A stretch of 64,000 nucleotides of DNA from Pseudisothecium myosuroides (lineage: Eukaryota > Streptophyta > Bryopsida > Hypnales > Lembophyllaceae). The notes below the pieces were generated by a model. The model saw only the letters and a program-made list of their open reading frames with translations. It had not been told where the DNA came from and did no database searches. Shown in pieces: positions 21,545 through 35,300 of this stretch (within the stretch, counting starts at the first letter, position 1; each line of letters begins with the position of its first letter). The position numbers and the translations under genes were made by a program. The stretch is taken from NCBI GenBank assembly GCA_951799445.1, contig OX637292.1:4715296-4779295 (forward strand), given 5' to 3'.

Positions 21545-24500
21545 CTACAATTGCTGATATTGAACATGCCAGGCAAGTAGGTCCCTTCTGGTTTTGTCCA
21601 GTAGCTCCCGACGTCGAAGTTCGGAGTCATCTTCTGCTCGAGGAGAAGATGCAGGACTTAATGGTTGAAGTTCCACCGAAGACTTTGGTTTGATGTTCCT
21701 CACTTCTTGCACAATATCCTCCACCAATTCCTGAAGAATCATGCACTCCAACTCACACCCCACATCGCCGACTTCAACGCTGAAATCCAACCATTGGAAG
21801 CCCTTTCTCATGAAATCCTTCTGCAACACTGCGTAGAGAGCATCATCTGAAACACTGGTGGGCCAATGCATGTCTCTCAGTTCATCCCAGACTTCATTCA
21901 GCAGACGCTGGCCATGGGGCTTCCTTCGCACAACAGGAGCACCCCAGGGTTGTGGATTCAGGAAAGGGCTCATCTTCCTCTCCAGAATCTCGTTCATACA
22001 GTCGAAGATCAATCTGCGATCGAGACTTTCTTTGTACCTCTTCTCTTCGGTCTTCTCGAGCTCACCCCTGTCGATTCTCTCGAGCTCCGCAGTCTGCAAC
22101 TCCTCTTCTTTCCTAGTGAACACATCAAACTCCATCACCTCGGTCGCATCCTTGGGCAACATAGAGGCAGCGTCTGAAAGACCTGATTCCGTTAATATGC
22201 CCTGCACATAGAGTTTACCCTGGCTATGATCACCAACAGTTTCAGTGGCGACTGAGGGGAATGGAATCCGAAGATCTATACTCGACTCACGACAATATAT
22301 TTCTTTCTCCCCCAACTCAATAGAACGAGCCACTTTCGTGTATATGTCTCGCAGAGGGTCGGAAGTGTCCTTGCTTGATCGAGCACGAGGGGTCAGAACC
22401 TCCGCTTCATGTTCGCATGATACCGCTCCATCAAGTTCGGAAGTATCCTTGGCATCTGCAGGAACAAATTGACAAGGTATTAAAATGCTGCAAACATACT
22501 ATCCTTCATACTAGAAACCAAGTCCCCCTTGCGGGAGGGTATGAGCACATTCCAGCCTTCTTGAGAATAGAGCAACTATGAGTAATTTAGAGCGAAGTCA
22601 TGTTTAGTCGGAGCAAATCAAGCGAAATTAAGGCTCTGACACACTACTCACACTAAGACAATCGCTCGGTGGCTTGAGAATCAGTCACTTGTTCAATTTG
22701 AGCTGAACTTTGCAAAGCAAGAGATCATTTCATGCCAATTCCAAAGGTCCTCAAAAAGGGTTCTCTAGAATGTCATGTTTCATAAAGAGACGTGATGTGT
22801 TCAAAGAATTATTTTTTGCCAAAGGTAGTGTGCAAAAGGTATGCGTATATGCCTGAAAACGTACCTTCATGCCTGAGCAAAATCGACTTAACGGAGTCAG
22901 GGCTCGTGCTCAGCTCCTCTAAGTGGAATCCTTCTTGAAAGATTGGGCTGTCAAGAACTGAAACTGGACTTCGATGGTCAGCTCCTTGGAGAGAAAAAGC
23001 GCCTTCATCAGAGAAACATTTCCCAGAGGAAAAGCCTTCAGGCGTGTGTGCTTCTGGAGTATCATCAAAAGCATCATCCATCTACAATACAGAAATCCAG
23101 GCATACAATTAGGGTAACTGCATCTTCAAAAGAACACAATGCAGGGCTCACGTCAATCAATCGTTTTCGGTTCCAAGTCATAGAAAAGGTTGTCAAGTGA
23201 TACTTTCCCAGCCAACTGGATCGATGAATGTCTCACCTTAGCGTCTTGTAGTTCTTCTGCCTCGCAACATGCAACAAGGGTACATTGAAGGGGAGCAAGC
23301 TCTCCAACATGAGTACTGTCTTCCACCTCGTTTGATACAGCCCCGTGCACACCAACTTCAAGAGTAACCTTCGGTGGAGACTTCGCCTGATCGACAGCCT
23401 CTGCGATTTTCCTCTTCTTCGGTGTCATCCTTGAACTATCGTCTGCAGCCTTTGAAGTGCATTCTTCTTGAGCGTTTGCATCCAGACCTAGACTCATAGT
23501 CTTAGAATCGTTAAGACTGTGAGTAGGGCTCTGAACATGCTGGTCTGTCGAGGATTCAAGGGTGCTGAGAGAGGGCATTGCGGTTGAGTTTGAGCGCGGA
23601 TCTGCAGGATAGGATGCCCTAAGCTTCTCCTTCGAGCGGCTTGACTTGCCTGATGCCCGCTTGGATCGAAGGACTGCAACCTGAGCTGGAACTCTGTCGA
23701 GGGAAGATGCATCCATAGCAGCCAAAGCTTCAACCGTTTTTGCAGAAAGTTGAAGATCAGACTTGCTACGATCAACAACTCTAAGCCTGTCTTCGTAGGC
23801 ATTCTCCTGTGCTGTATCAGACAACACGTTCCTTGAGGCAGTATCATACTCCTCTCTAGTGTACTCCTCTACTGGAATTTCCTGTATCCTTGAGCTCCCA
23901 ACCCTTTTCTCTGTTGAGCCACTGTTTCTGGTGGAAGGGCTAGCATCCAGAGACCGGTGTCTCAGTGCTGTGCTCTTGGCGCGCGATTGCGTTTTCAATT
24001 CTGCAACGTCGACCGTAGCTTTCTTAACTGCATCTGCTGCAATACGCTCTCTCCAGGAAAGCATAACATTTGCAAAGCTTAGATCGTCGACCTGAACTTT
24101 GTTTGCAGATGTCTGCTCAGGCAGTTCAAGAGAGTGAGATCTGGATAATTTACCGCTGCTGCCAGCCCGACGTTCAGATCCCCTTCTTCTGCCATCCACA
24201 GTTCACAAGACATGCGAAATGTTATTAACTGATGATGACTGAATTATTTACTTGCTGGATTTCAAATGTCAGACACTAGTGTCCATTTGTAATGAGTACC
24301 ATGAAACGCATGAAATCAAACTCAAAGTTACACTGCTTCTGAAAGCCTTCAATTGAAAAAGTCTTTCTAACATCAGAACAAAGGTCTGTACAACACAAAA
24401 AGCAAATATGCAAAATGTGTAAAGATCTACGACAAAGATACCATTCTCGAGACTCGTGCAATTATTCAAATTTGTACGGATGATGGGAGAGGATTGAACC

Positions 24501-27500
24501 ATTCATGAACTACCTGTGACCAATTTCAATTTTCTCTCTCGAAAATCCAGAACGAGACGCAGACTCAGAGTTCATATCAACTTCTTTAGTCGCTGCAGGA
24601 GGAACAGCAGACTGGTAATTCAGAGGTTTCATCACAACAATCGAAGCTTCTCCAGACTGATCTTTGTCAATCGCTGGCTCTTTATGCACCTCGCCATCCA
24701 TTCTGATCAGGTCTTCAAAATTCAACTGCCCTTGATACTCATTGCGATTTACTCTTGCCGATGGCTTGGATTCGAAATCCTGCAGCGGTCGCTCAGCTTC
24801 CTCTTTCGACTCGCTGAGCTCCGCCCTGGGCGATTTCGAAGGCTTCTTCGGAGGCGGATGCAGCAACCCCTTCAGATGCATGGCTTCCAGAATCTGCTTC
24901 AGAGTCCGATGCTCTTGAATTGAGTTTTTGATGCGAAGCTGATGCAGTCTCTGGTCGAGATCCCCAGAAGTGAAATCCTGGGGTCGTTTCTTAGGCATGC
25001 CTTCCATCTGGTGATGTTTAGGGGACATCGGCTGCCTGGGAAGAGGGCTCCCGGGTTCTACCTGGCGTCCAAAGATACCGTAACCTTGATGCTGAATCAG
25101 GCTACCCCGCGTATCCTTATCCTGCTGTGAAGCTGGAGCCGGTGGTGGAGACCGTGACTTCGATTGCGTCCTTGACTTCGCTTTCGACTTCAGCTTAGGA
25201 CGGGTCTCCGTTTTCTGGTACAGTTGCGAGTCCTGATGTAACCGAGCTTGGACTTGCTTCATCTGCTGGGCTACCTCACTGAGATGATGCTGTGTCTTTG
25301 CCGGTGGCGAAGATGCTTCAGCTGGAGGAGTCGAGCTCAACAGCCTCTGCAAAGACTTCCCCTCTCGAGCCTGCGATGCAGTGCCCTTCTCAGGAAGCTC
25401 AGCCAAGCCCATCAGGCGAGCTACCACACTCGGCCCTCGCCTCTTAAACTCCCCTGAAGTACTACTACTATCCATAGAGTTTGTTCTCATCTGAACCCGC
25501 GCATCCACAGACGACGCCCTGGAAGAATGCAAACTACTAGCACGCAAGTGCTCCCTCCCATCAACAGAGAGGCGAGGTGTACTAGATTGATATTGGCGAC
25601 TGTCAACTGAAACCCGCGACACATTCGACGTCCGTGGAGGGTCTCTCCCATCAAAAGAGTTTCGTGCCGACACCTTCTCAGAATTCCATTGAGCATCCTT
25701 GAAGTCAACAGCTCTCATCATCTCCCTGAAATCGTAAGAGCCTGGAACACTCTCAGCACACAAGTCTGAAGCCAGTGAAGACTTTTCGGCACGGTAAACG
25801 TCTCTGAGAGCAGGGGTCTGAGAACTCTCCCTGACCTGCATATTCAACCTGGCCAAGTCTCGCATGTCAACCACATTCCTTGGGCTCACGGTGTTGTTAC
25901 GGCTGCCAGACGATGACCTGGGCGGCAGATCCCTGCTGTATCCACCTTCTTTCACCTTCGGTTTTGAATGGAGCTTCAAGGACTCCTTATTAGACATTAC
26001 AGAAGAGTTTGAGCTCCGCCGTCTGTGCTCTCCTTTAGACTCCACAGACAAGTTTCTCCTGTGACTCTCCTTCAAAGCACCAGGTACGTTAGCTTCCTCA
26101 TAGCCCCAATCTCCGCGGCTATGGAAGTTCTGAGAATCGCGCCTTGTTTCAACAACTGGCTCATATTTGGAAACGTTTCGAGCAGAAGAACGACTCCTGT
26201 CTCTCCGTCTATCGTCATGGGAAGAAATAAATCTTTGACCCTCGTCATTGCTCACTGAGTACCTCCGTTGTGCATCTGTTGCAGATGAGGAGCGCCTGGG
26301 ATCAATACTGGATCGGCGGTGCTGCTGCTGCTGCTGCTGCGGGAACACCTCCCTGTCTTCATCAGAAGACTCATTCCTCCAATTATTTTCAAGAGGTGGA
26401 TCGTGTCTCCTACGACCATCGACTCTCCTGTGGCCGTCCCTTTCATCGCCAGAAGATTGATAACGCCGACCTTCGAGTCCACTAGTGGAAGGTCTGGAAG
26501 CCTTGGAAGCCGAAGATGTTTGATGCCTGTATTCTTCACCGGGTGATTGGTACCTCTGGTGTACATTCGCTTCGGCACCGTGTCTATAACCTGCATAGTG
26601 TATAGAAGAATGTCGACGAGGCATGTGTCTGTGGCCCGGCATTTCATCTCCAGAAGAAAGTAATTCTCTTCCCAAAGCATCGTAAGCCACACGTCTCCTT
26701 CCTTCTTTTAATGCGTGGTACTTTTGATGACCCTGATGCTGGTGACGTCTCGGGTACGGTCTCTGTACTCTCTCATCTCCAGACGAATCCTCCTTGAAAA
26801 CATCTCCTGCAGAATGATACCTGTGACCGTCTCTATCCACAGGCCAGTGGCTTCTGCTGCTTTCCTGATCATGAGATCGGTGAAGTCTGTAAGCTCCCCT
26901 GTCATCCCCAGATGACATGTTGGACCTCCGGTCCATTTCATCGCCAGAAGACATGTACCTGGCCATTTCCCTCACATGATGGTGGCTCGAGGACTGTTGG
27001 TGCCTGCGACCGTGCAAAAAATCCTTACCCTCTACGGGAAACTGAGGTCTGTGATGATCAAGTTCGTAGTCATAGACGTGCTGCTCAGTAGCTGAGGAAT
27101 ATCGACGAGCCTCCCTTGCGGTGGGGTGTCGATGACCATCCCTCTCATCACCAGAAGAGTGGTCACGGCGACCGTATTTGGAATCTTGTTCATCACCTGA
27201 GAAGTGGAATTCCTTTCTCAAAACAGACGGTGGTTGTTGGCGAGCCTCCCCATACGGTGACTTGTTAGCTGACTCCCTTATCTGCAATATGGCCCGAGAA
27301 ATCTCCCTTGCATCATCCGGCACATCCTTCAGATAATCCAGTAGCGTTATCATGGACCTCTCTTTGGATTTGGATGCACTTCGAGGAGGAAGTCTGCGAC
27401 CATCCCTATTACTTCTGTTGGTATCCACCGAGCTTCTGGAAGGGCCCGTGGGCTTTGGTGTCGCTGCGTCGGACGAATAAATCTCAGGATATTGAAAGGA

Positions 27501-28526
27501 ATCCCTGAATTCATTCGGAGTATCAAGAGAGAAGGAGGATTTGTAAGGAGAGAGGCTGAGCTTTGGGGAGTCCACAGAGGGTCGACCTGACGAATGAGGA
27601 TTCTGTATCGTTGGGGACTCTTTAAGAAACGGTGTCAAGGTCTTCACCACGACCTCACTGACGTCGGCAGAGGAGGACCTGCGAGAGTCTCGGGAAGCTT
27701 CGGAACTTCGACGATCGGAGGAGTCGGGAACCCGTTTTCTGCCATCGTGCTCGGCCTGCACGACAAGAAACATATCAGAAAAGTCCGATACACTAATCAG
27801 CCTGTGGTAAAATATTTGGTTCCATGATCTCAAGCATTGCATCAAGAGCATTCCATCCTGTTGCCAAGCGCTTCTCACACAACACTAACTCATTCACTTC
27901 TTAGAGACAGAGTGGTCTGAGGAGACGAGAAGTTCAGAATTAGAGTCTCGAAAACGTGCTCTACTGAAGGTCAGGGCAACCTCTAAAGGACAGAGATTTC
28001 ACGGTTTGAGAAAGAACCATTCGATGGATCATACTGTCAGAAATACAATTATCATGGGAACCAAATTTTGTATCACCAGGATCAGTGGAGACCATTGCAT
28101 GTGTTGACCAAAAAAATTGGATAATCCCCATAGGACCGACTCTAAATTGCTAAAATATCATGACGGTCCTTAAGAGATGAAATATTTCTCGATGGTGAAG
28201 AGTATGAAAGAGAACATACCACATAGTAAGGTGGAATTGTTTTGATCTCAGGCTCTCCTGCAGTTCAAGATTACGAAAAATGAATTCGCCTCAAGGAACA
28301 AAATTTAAAAAACCAAGAGTGTTCGAACACAAGTATCCACTAGAGAGCTTGTAATCGAAAAAGCACTACAGTACAGTTTTAAAATGAAAACGCTTCAGCA
28401 TATTCTCAGAGACACAAGAGTCCCAATGCAAGAAATGATAACCGCACCCGAATTGATCTTCCTGCGTTCGTTTTTAACGAGGGCCTTCGCCTTGTAACGG
28501 TCGAAAATCTGAAAAATCCCTGTCAT
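21545..28526 (-). CDS. LONGIFOLIA/TRM-like protein, six coding exons
   Basis: Plant TON1-recruiting-motif/LONGIFOLIA family, linked to cortical microtubules and cell elongation. Exons on the minus strand: 28526-28448, 28257-28220, 27755-24514, 24188-23237, 23081-22865, 22455-21545. All junctions have GT/AG and matching phase; the total of 5,439 bases gives 1,812 codons plus stop. Motifs: N-terminal MTGIFQIFDRYKAK (GIFQIFDR box); RRGPSVVARLMGLAELPEKG; LKQILEAMHLKGLLHPP; ASIVVMKPLNYQ; and a C-terminal DUF4378-type region with RLIFDCMNEILER and FMRKGFQWLDFSVEVGDVG. The ATG was chosen because it opens the GIFQIFDR exon downstream of an in-frame stop. Oddities: about twice the length of angiosperm LONGIFOLIA, and about nine imperfect repeats of YxSSGDExDGHR between about 25.9 and 27.2 kb, plus a polyQ run. 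Any non-coding 5' exons are unknown. Confidence 0.9.
26321..26340 (-). repeat. CAG-type trinucleotide run encoding polyQ
   Basis: GCT repeats on the plus strand encode about seven glutamines in the LONGIFOLIA-like protein (EVFPQQQQ). The run is pure and likely length-variable. Confidence 0.9.
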
Positions 28527-30465
28527 GGGGCTTCTCTTCTGGTTCGCGGCGTCGCAGCTTCAGTCCAGTACCGTATCATCCGCTCTCCAACTACGAAATC
28601 TCATCAGAGTAGGATTGTCTCACGGCCGTCCCACCGCCCCAGCACCACATTGTTGACGAATGTAGTCAAAACCCAAGGTCGCGTTCCAATTACCTCACCT
28701 GCAAGGATTTCATCAAAGCTCTATTCAATATCCGAAACAACGAATTCCTCCTTCCTGAAGCCGCCATTACAAGCTCTCACTTGCGCACTCTGAAACCTCA
28801 AATGGCACGGAACCCGTTCCCAAAATGGCCTCGAATAGAAAGCGAAGGACAGGTATAATGGCAACGAAACTGTAGCACCAAACGCGCTATTCATCTTCAA
28901 CTAACGAGACGAAGAGTTTAAGAATCATTACGACCAATCAAGGTGTCCTACATTAAGATACTGGAGATATGATCTACTACGTCGTCCGGAGAATTTTGTT
29001 TTAGTGTAGAGCACTGCATTGTATGAAATCTGGAGAAACTCTCCACTCCACTCGCTGGAACCCAAAGAATCGACAGAGGCCGGCCATCAACCTCGTAAAA
29101 CCCTTATTGCATCGAGCTTGCTCTTATTGCAGATCCTTAGAGGGGGGAGAGGGGGGAGAGGGGGGAGAAATAAACACGCGGATCAACTCTCCGTCGTCAT
29201 AGCCAGTTCCAAAGCAATCCAATGGTATCTCCAATTCAAACACCCCACCGCTGAAGACACGGATCCATTCCCGAGGTGATTTGAACACCCCTCTGTCCCC
29301 CCCGCGATTTGAACTTCCCGCCGGCGCACACGCTCATTTGCACACCAGCTGCGCGAACATTTCAACCCGATCTACCAAGCGAGAAAAACCAAAGCCTCCT
29401 GCTGAAGTCACACGATCACCACTACTACCCCAAGTCCTTGTTCCAATACGCCGCCAACCCCTCGCACGCTAAACTCACGACGCTGCCGCTTCCGAAAAAC
29501 AAGATCCTGGGAATCAATTGGCACCAGATCCAACACAACATCCACCAACCAACAACGCACCTACACTACACTAGAACCGTTACCTGATGATGCAGCAGTA
29601 ACCAGTAGTACCAAGCTCCGGCCACGCACCCACCACCTGCATCGTCGAGACCCTGCATAGCCGAAGTACTCACCTACACACCTCATAAGCTACTAAGCTT
29701 CACAATGCTGATGCCCGTCGTGGCAGTGGAGAAGAAACGACACGTTTGAAAGCTAGAGGGGCCGAGCCGAGCCCTGAGAGAGACGAGAATAGTCGAGGAG
29801 ATGCGTGACATTGTGGGTGGGGGCAGAGGCACAGAGAGAGAGAGAGAGAGAGCGGTGCTAGCGCGCCACAGCCCGGTTTCCCGCACCAGGCCAGGCGAGT
29901 AAAATCAAAATGTGGAAAAAACAGAGCGAGCAACAAGGATGGTGATATGGAAAAGCTCGGATGAGTGAGTGCTGCGTGACGAACAAACGGGGATTGACGA
30001 GGAGGCTCGGCGGCGGCGAGAAGTTTGGGGTGCCGGGGAGTTGACGGGCTATTTTCCGACGAGGAGGGGATGGATGGCTAGTTAGTGGGCGCGACATGCA
30101 GCAGCCAAAGCAGGCTAGGACTCGCCTGTGAGAGCGGGGCTGGTGATGGACGTCCACTGTAGAGCGCGAGTGGCGTCGTCGTCGTCGCGGGGGGCGTCTC
30201 GGCGGGCGCGTTCTGCGCGGCCGTTGCGACTTAACAGCAGCGAATTTTTTTTGGTTCTTTTTTCTTGGGGGAAGGGGGTGCAGGAAGTTAGTATCCCAGT
30301 CGCCATCAATTGGAAGGCATGGCTATACTGAGCGTTGGATGGAATCATCCATTTACGTGCTTTCATTCTTTTGAATCTCCCGAATGCATCAATTTCTTTT
30401 CTTTCTTTTTTGACACAAATGAACATCAATTTCTTTTTCTTTTGTGTTTAGGAGCATCCAAAAGG
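28527..30465 (-). promoter_or_regulatory. 5' UTR/promoter region of the LONGIFOLIA-like gene
   Basis: No coding sequence seen on either strand. It becomes GC-rich at 29.7-30.25 kb, with a CGTCGTCGTCG run near 30175, unlike the AT-rich spacers around it. It contains a GGGGGGAGA triplicate at 29141-29167 and a GA run at 29832-29852, the kind of purine tract common in plant core promoters and 5' UTRs. A transcription start somewhere in 28.6-30.1 kb is inference. Confidence 0.45.
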
Positions 30466-30717
30466 CAGGACGTTAAACCCATCCCATGAAGTAAGACTTG
30501 CATGGTGAAAACGGAGGAATTGGGGGGAAACGTGAAAAAAAACAAAAACTATTTTGAGTTGTGCCTAGGGTATGTGGTAGATTTCTCCCTAGCTAATTTG
30601 AGGCCTCTGATTGCAAATATGAATTCAAAATTTGCAAAAAAATTCATGTGTGAAAAATAAAAAAAATTTGCGTTTTCACCTGTGAGTCTCACTTCGTGGG
30701 ACATGTTTAACGTCCTA
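30466..30717. mobile_element. MITE family C, copy 1
   Basis: ~250 bp with ~47-bp imperfect inverted ends (left AGGACGTTAAACCCATCCCA; right, reversed, AGGACGTTAAACATGTCCCA). The core GCCTCTGATTGCAAATATGA and following AATTCAAAATTTGC are shared with copies at 43.5, 46.4 and 52.0 kb. No ORF. Confidence 0.8.
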
Positions 30718-32193
30718 CACCCGAAAGTGCCACTTTTTCTTGGGCTCTCATCTTTGAGTTAGTTTTTTTTTCATTTATTGTAGGCAGTGCCAAAAGCGAT
30801 CTTTAGTGCAATGAAGAAGCTATTTGCATCCATTGAAACGGATTAAAATAATATATGGATGAAATTTTATTTTGCCATCCCAAAGAAACAATATATGAGT
30901 GAGTGTACATTCATCCAAACTAGAGCGATATGGTCCCAAGATTTAGCAATATTTTATGATATCATCTATTGTGAAAGCAAGAATATATCGCTATAATATT
31001 CCCTGGAAAAAAATCATCGCTTTTCAACGAAAAATTGCTCAAGAAAAAAAAACTATTTGAATGCAAATGAGAGAATTTTTTTGATTAGATTGTTAGCAAC
31101 TTCAGAAGGAATCCGATCCAAATTGTTTAATAACTTTTTGATGCTAAATTAATATTCTATATCTTGCTGAAGTTGAAAGCATAGGATACCTACACATACC
31201 TCTAGAATCCCCTTAAAAAGACACTCTTGAAGCTCAAAATGCTTCACCTCCCATTAGTTGCTTCAAGAAACTCATTAACTCCCATTAGTTGCTTTAAAAA
31301 CAAGAAGTGGAATAGGGAGGGGGCGTAGTGCTACTTTTTCAATTCTTTATGTTCCTTCAAAAGCTTGGCATAGGGGGCAACAAGCAAGAAGGTGGCGATA
31401 CTGGGTGTTCCTACCTTAGATATTTAATAAATGGAATTTTTGAAAACTGTGGATTTTGTAAAAAACATTATTCCAAATTTTTTTTGGGTAATAAGCTCTA
31501 TGTTTAACCCAAATCCTTTTCTAAAATGGACTTCTAATATACTTGTCTAAAATGTCTCTATTTGTAAGAACCTATGGTAGTTTTAAGTTACACCTACATT
31601 TATCTCTTTGAAAATTTATTGTTTATTCATATAAAATCCAAAATTGCATAAGTCGAGAACCTATATTGCTCTTCTACAAGAGCATTTATTTCTATGTTAT
31701 AGAGATAGTAGAAGTCCCTCTGATTCAATCTTTATTGGATTTTAATCTTTCATGTCTCATGGCACCAAAACTAATCTCAATAGTATTTGCAATGAAAAGG
31801 GTTGAAAATCTATAAATAAAAAAAACACTTGAGGTTAGCTTATAAGTAGAGATCACTCATTTTTTCATATTTAATGTTATTGAAAAGTTTGATCTTAAAA
31901 AGCAAATTGCATGTGGAAATTATTAGATCTTTCAGCGTATGACACAATCATTTGGAAGTCCCAAAATAATTCTGAGGAAAAAGTGAAGGATGAAATGTAA
32001 TCCATATGTAGTATGGTTACTTAATGTTTATTCTAACAACGTCTCATTAATTATACCAAGAGAAGAAGAGGTATAGATATACAAAGTTTAAGTTATTGTA
32101 CATCCATTTTTTATTTTTATAAATGCATATTTGCAATAGTAAAAAATCCTCCATGTTTAAAAAAAATTGGGCATGTGTAGTCAATTGTATTGA
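30718..32193. other. AT-rich intergenic
   Basis: No gene or recognised element. Low-complexity A/T runs. Confidence 0.4.
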
Positions 32194-32346
32194 TGGTGAT
32201 TTTTTTTTTAAATGGTGATATTCCATACTCAATTTTCAAACCGCCCGATCTAAACCATTTAGGACAAGTATAGATTTTAGACCGCACGGTCTAAACTGTA
32301 AAAGTGTTGAAGTTGTGGAATGACTGCCATTTTAACAAAATTCCCC
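32194..32346. mobile_element. MITE family A, copy 2
   Basis: Inverse orientation relative to copies 1 and 3. Right end CTGCCATTTTAACAAAATTC. The centre is a perfect palindrome, TTTAGACCGCACGGTCTAAA... wait-free reading at 32276-32295 (arms TTTAGACCG and CGGTCTAAA, inner CA/AC imperfect). A second GATCTAAACCATTTAGGAC block sits beside it. The left end is blurred by a T run. Confidence 0.65.
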
Positions 32347-35300
32347 ATGTTGAGACTCAATGCAATTTTAGATCAAGAATTATGTCTACCTGAGTGAACG
32401 TATAAACCATGGAATTATGCAAGATTTTGTTTACAAAGATTGAGTATGATTTTTTGTATTATTATCATAAGAATTGGGCTCATTTGCTTGTAAGGTATCC
32501 TCACCCTTTTACGACACCACTTGTTTGCCACCATCTAGAATAGAGTTCTTTGTATCCGTTCATTGACCCAAATATGACAAAGCATATGCTCAAACACAAC
32601 ACTACCAATAGTTTTCTAAAGGAATTGGCAATAGAAGATTTTTTTGAAGCAACCAATGAGAATAGAAGCATTTTGTATGTCAAGGATGTTTGATTTAGGC
32701 AGTCTTCTATCGCTAATAAATGTTCGTATGATCTCAACTTTGAAATTTTTTAGTATATTCACACAAACTCTAAAAACTCTAAAAAATTCCCAATCCAATA
32801 ACATTCTCTTACACTTTCATTTGCTGACATCATGACATGATATTTTTCCTCAATTGTATTCAGAATTATTGGTTTGAAAAGTGTTTGTTTTAGGTGCTGA
32901 TACCTTAGATTAGTTATCGCCTTGTTACAAAGATTCATTCCATATCCATGAATCCAAATTAATTTTCATGCCATCTATCTTTGCAACATTGCCGTAACAG
33001 AACTTGTAATTCAGAGTACTCCATACAGTGCTAAAAAAATCTTCTGATCCTCATTTAGACACAATTGAATTTGTAAATTTCCTCTACCTTTTAAAATCAA
33101 ACAGGGTCCTTTCGCTCCCACAAAAATCAAACCTATTTTACAATTTAAATTCTATTTACGAACGAAATTGGTGTTCTGTCAGCCTCCCATACTCCCTTTT
33201 GAAACCAGATGAAATGCTCTCGGTTTCACTAATAACTTATCATTTGCAGTCTCAAAAGCTACAGAGGTTCACAAGCATGGATCACAAGCATTCCGGGCCA
33301 GCCAGCTTGACATTATCTTAGAATCTGAAAATGATCAACTGAGACACACTCACAACTTCATCAGTTAACTTAACTGCCCCCTGCACAACACTTGAAAGAA
33401 CTTCACTTGGATCCCACGCCGATCATGCTGTCCTTCATCCGTCTGCCAGACCTTCAAATGATCTCACATGATACTGAAGATTGACCGGGGGAAATGAGAT
33501 GTCGGTTCCTCCTACTTAATATTCCAGATTCGTTTAACGCGTGCATTTAACTTGAATGGGACTCGCTCGCGAAGTGAAGAATGAATGATTTAATTTGGGA
33601 AAACGACTTTGTATGCACGGTATGGAACAGTAATTCTCATACTAGCTAGTTTGCTGCTGCAGGCACCGCGAACCACAAGCGCGCGGACTCTCAAGTACCT
33701 GCTGCATCGATCGTGAACTAATCGAGCGATTCCCCTTCAACGCACAACTGCCTTATTTTGCATACTTGAATCACTGCAAAAAAGTGGATGATAGACACTC
33801 AGGAAGATAAGTTGAATGACATTGAATGACACCGACTAGATCCAGCAGGGATGTCTCACTAAGCCCTACTTTTTCTTTTTTTTTCTTTGCTCAAATTGAG
33901 AGATTCCATTGCAAGATTCAAGTACAAAACCTGTCTCACCAAGCCTTAGCCTTACACTATGTTGGGTTTCGTCATTGGGTTTTTGGTTCTACTTTCAACA
34001 CAAATGAGTCAAGGTTAGGTGTAAGCTTGCATGGCTTCTTCCAAATCCAACTCTGGGACACTTCACAACAATAATAAACTCTATTTTTTTCTTTGGAGAT
34101 TTTTAAACAAATTAAAATTTGAAAATTTGAAAAATGAACTGCTGAACCGAAACAAAAAGAAGATTCCAAGTTTCTAAACTGTCAGCTCAGATGATCATTG
34201 TCCCATTCAGAGGGGGTTACTTGTTCGTCCCCCCCAAAGTCCTGGACTGATTTTTGAGCTGCGAGTCGGCCTGCAGCAACTTAAGTGTGTGAAGACTGGC
34301 TAACCAAACCAAAACAGACTGTCTGAGCTTTCAGGGAATATCAGCATGCTAATCTCAGATTATTGTTTGTCAGATCTCAAAGTCTGCAAAATACGGCAGT
34401 ATATCCAACCACTTAAAATAATCGGTCCAGTAGTAATTAAATATATTAGGAAAGTCATATCATTTTTGTTTGGGGGGGGGAAACAAATTAAGTCTCTTTG
34501 AAAAAATAAATTAAAAAATAAATTAAAAAAATTAATAAACAAAAAGAGGAGAAAAAGAACATTTAGACGAATTTGAGGGCCTCGCAAGACCTTAGCTTTC
34601 CATGATTTGTATGGATGTGGAACAATGTTCTTGGAGAACCACCGGTTAGTTCATTGTTAGCTGGAAAAAACCCGGTTGTAATTTGAAAACATTAAAAAAA
34701 AAACTTGGTGAAAAAATCTATAAAGTTTCTATTTAGAGTAAAAAATAGAGAAATTAACGGACTTAATACTTGAATAAAATAGAGCATGATAGTGAAATCT
34801 CTAATCAAATGAAGCTATATTAGATTTCACACTTTGTTTTGTTCAACCTTCCTTTTATGGGCACAAGACTATTGGACCAATGGTCTACAAGTTCTATGAT
34901 TTTCCAAGAAAGATTCATAGTTTGTTTAGTAACAATATCAATTGAAGTCAAAGATTCTTATGAGATGCAAGGAAATATAAGATTGCGGTTTATTGTTAGA
35001 AGCATGGTCATTTGTTGGTGTTGGTTGGATAGTAATGTAGATTCCTCAAAAGATGGAGCAAAACATGTGAACTAATGTCACTGACTAAGGTAACCCCCCC
35101 TAACCGACCAAATAAGGAATTCCGAAATGATCTGGAGTAGTGAAGGCAAAACAAATATTTTTAAAAGGTACATCAATAGAAATGACATGGATTGCAAAAA
35201 AAGTGGTAATTTTATCGCTTAAATTGAAATTACTATGAATTTTGGAAGGCAAAAGGTGCACCGGACCTATGGCCAATGTCTAGACTCTTCCAATTCCAAT

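Noticed and set aside
24516..27827. Several plus-strand frames of 60-135 codons opposite the large LONGIFOLIA-like exon
   Set aside because: They mirror the biased codon composition of the real minus-strand exon and have no family features.
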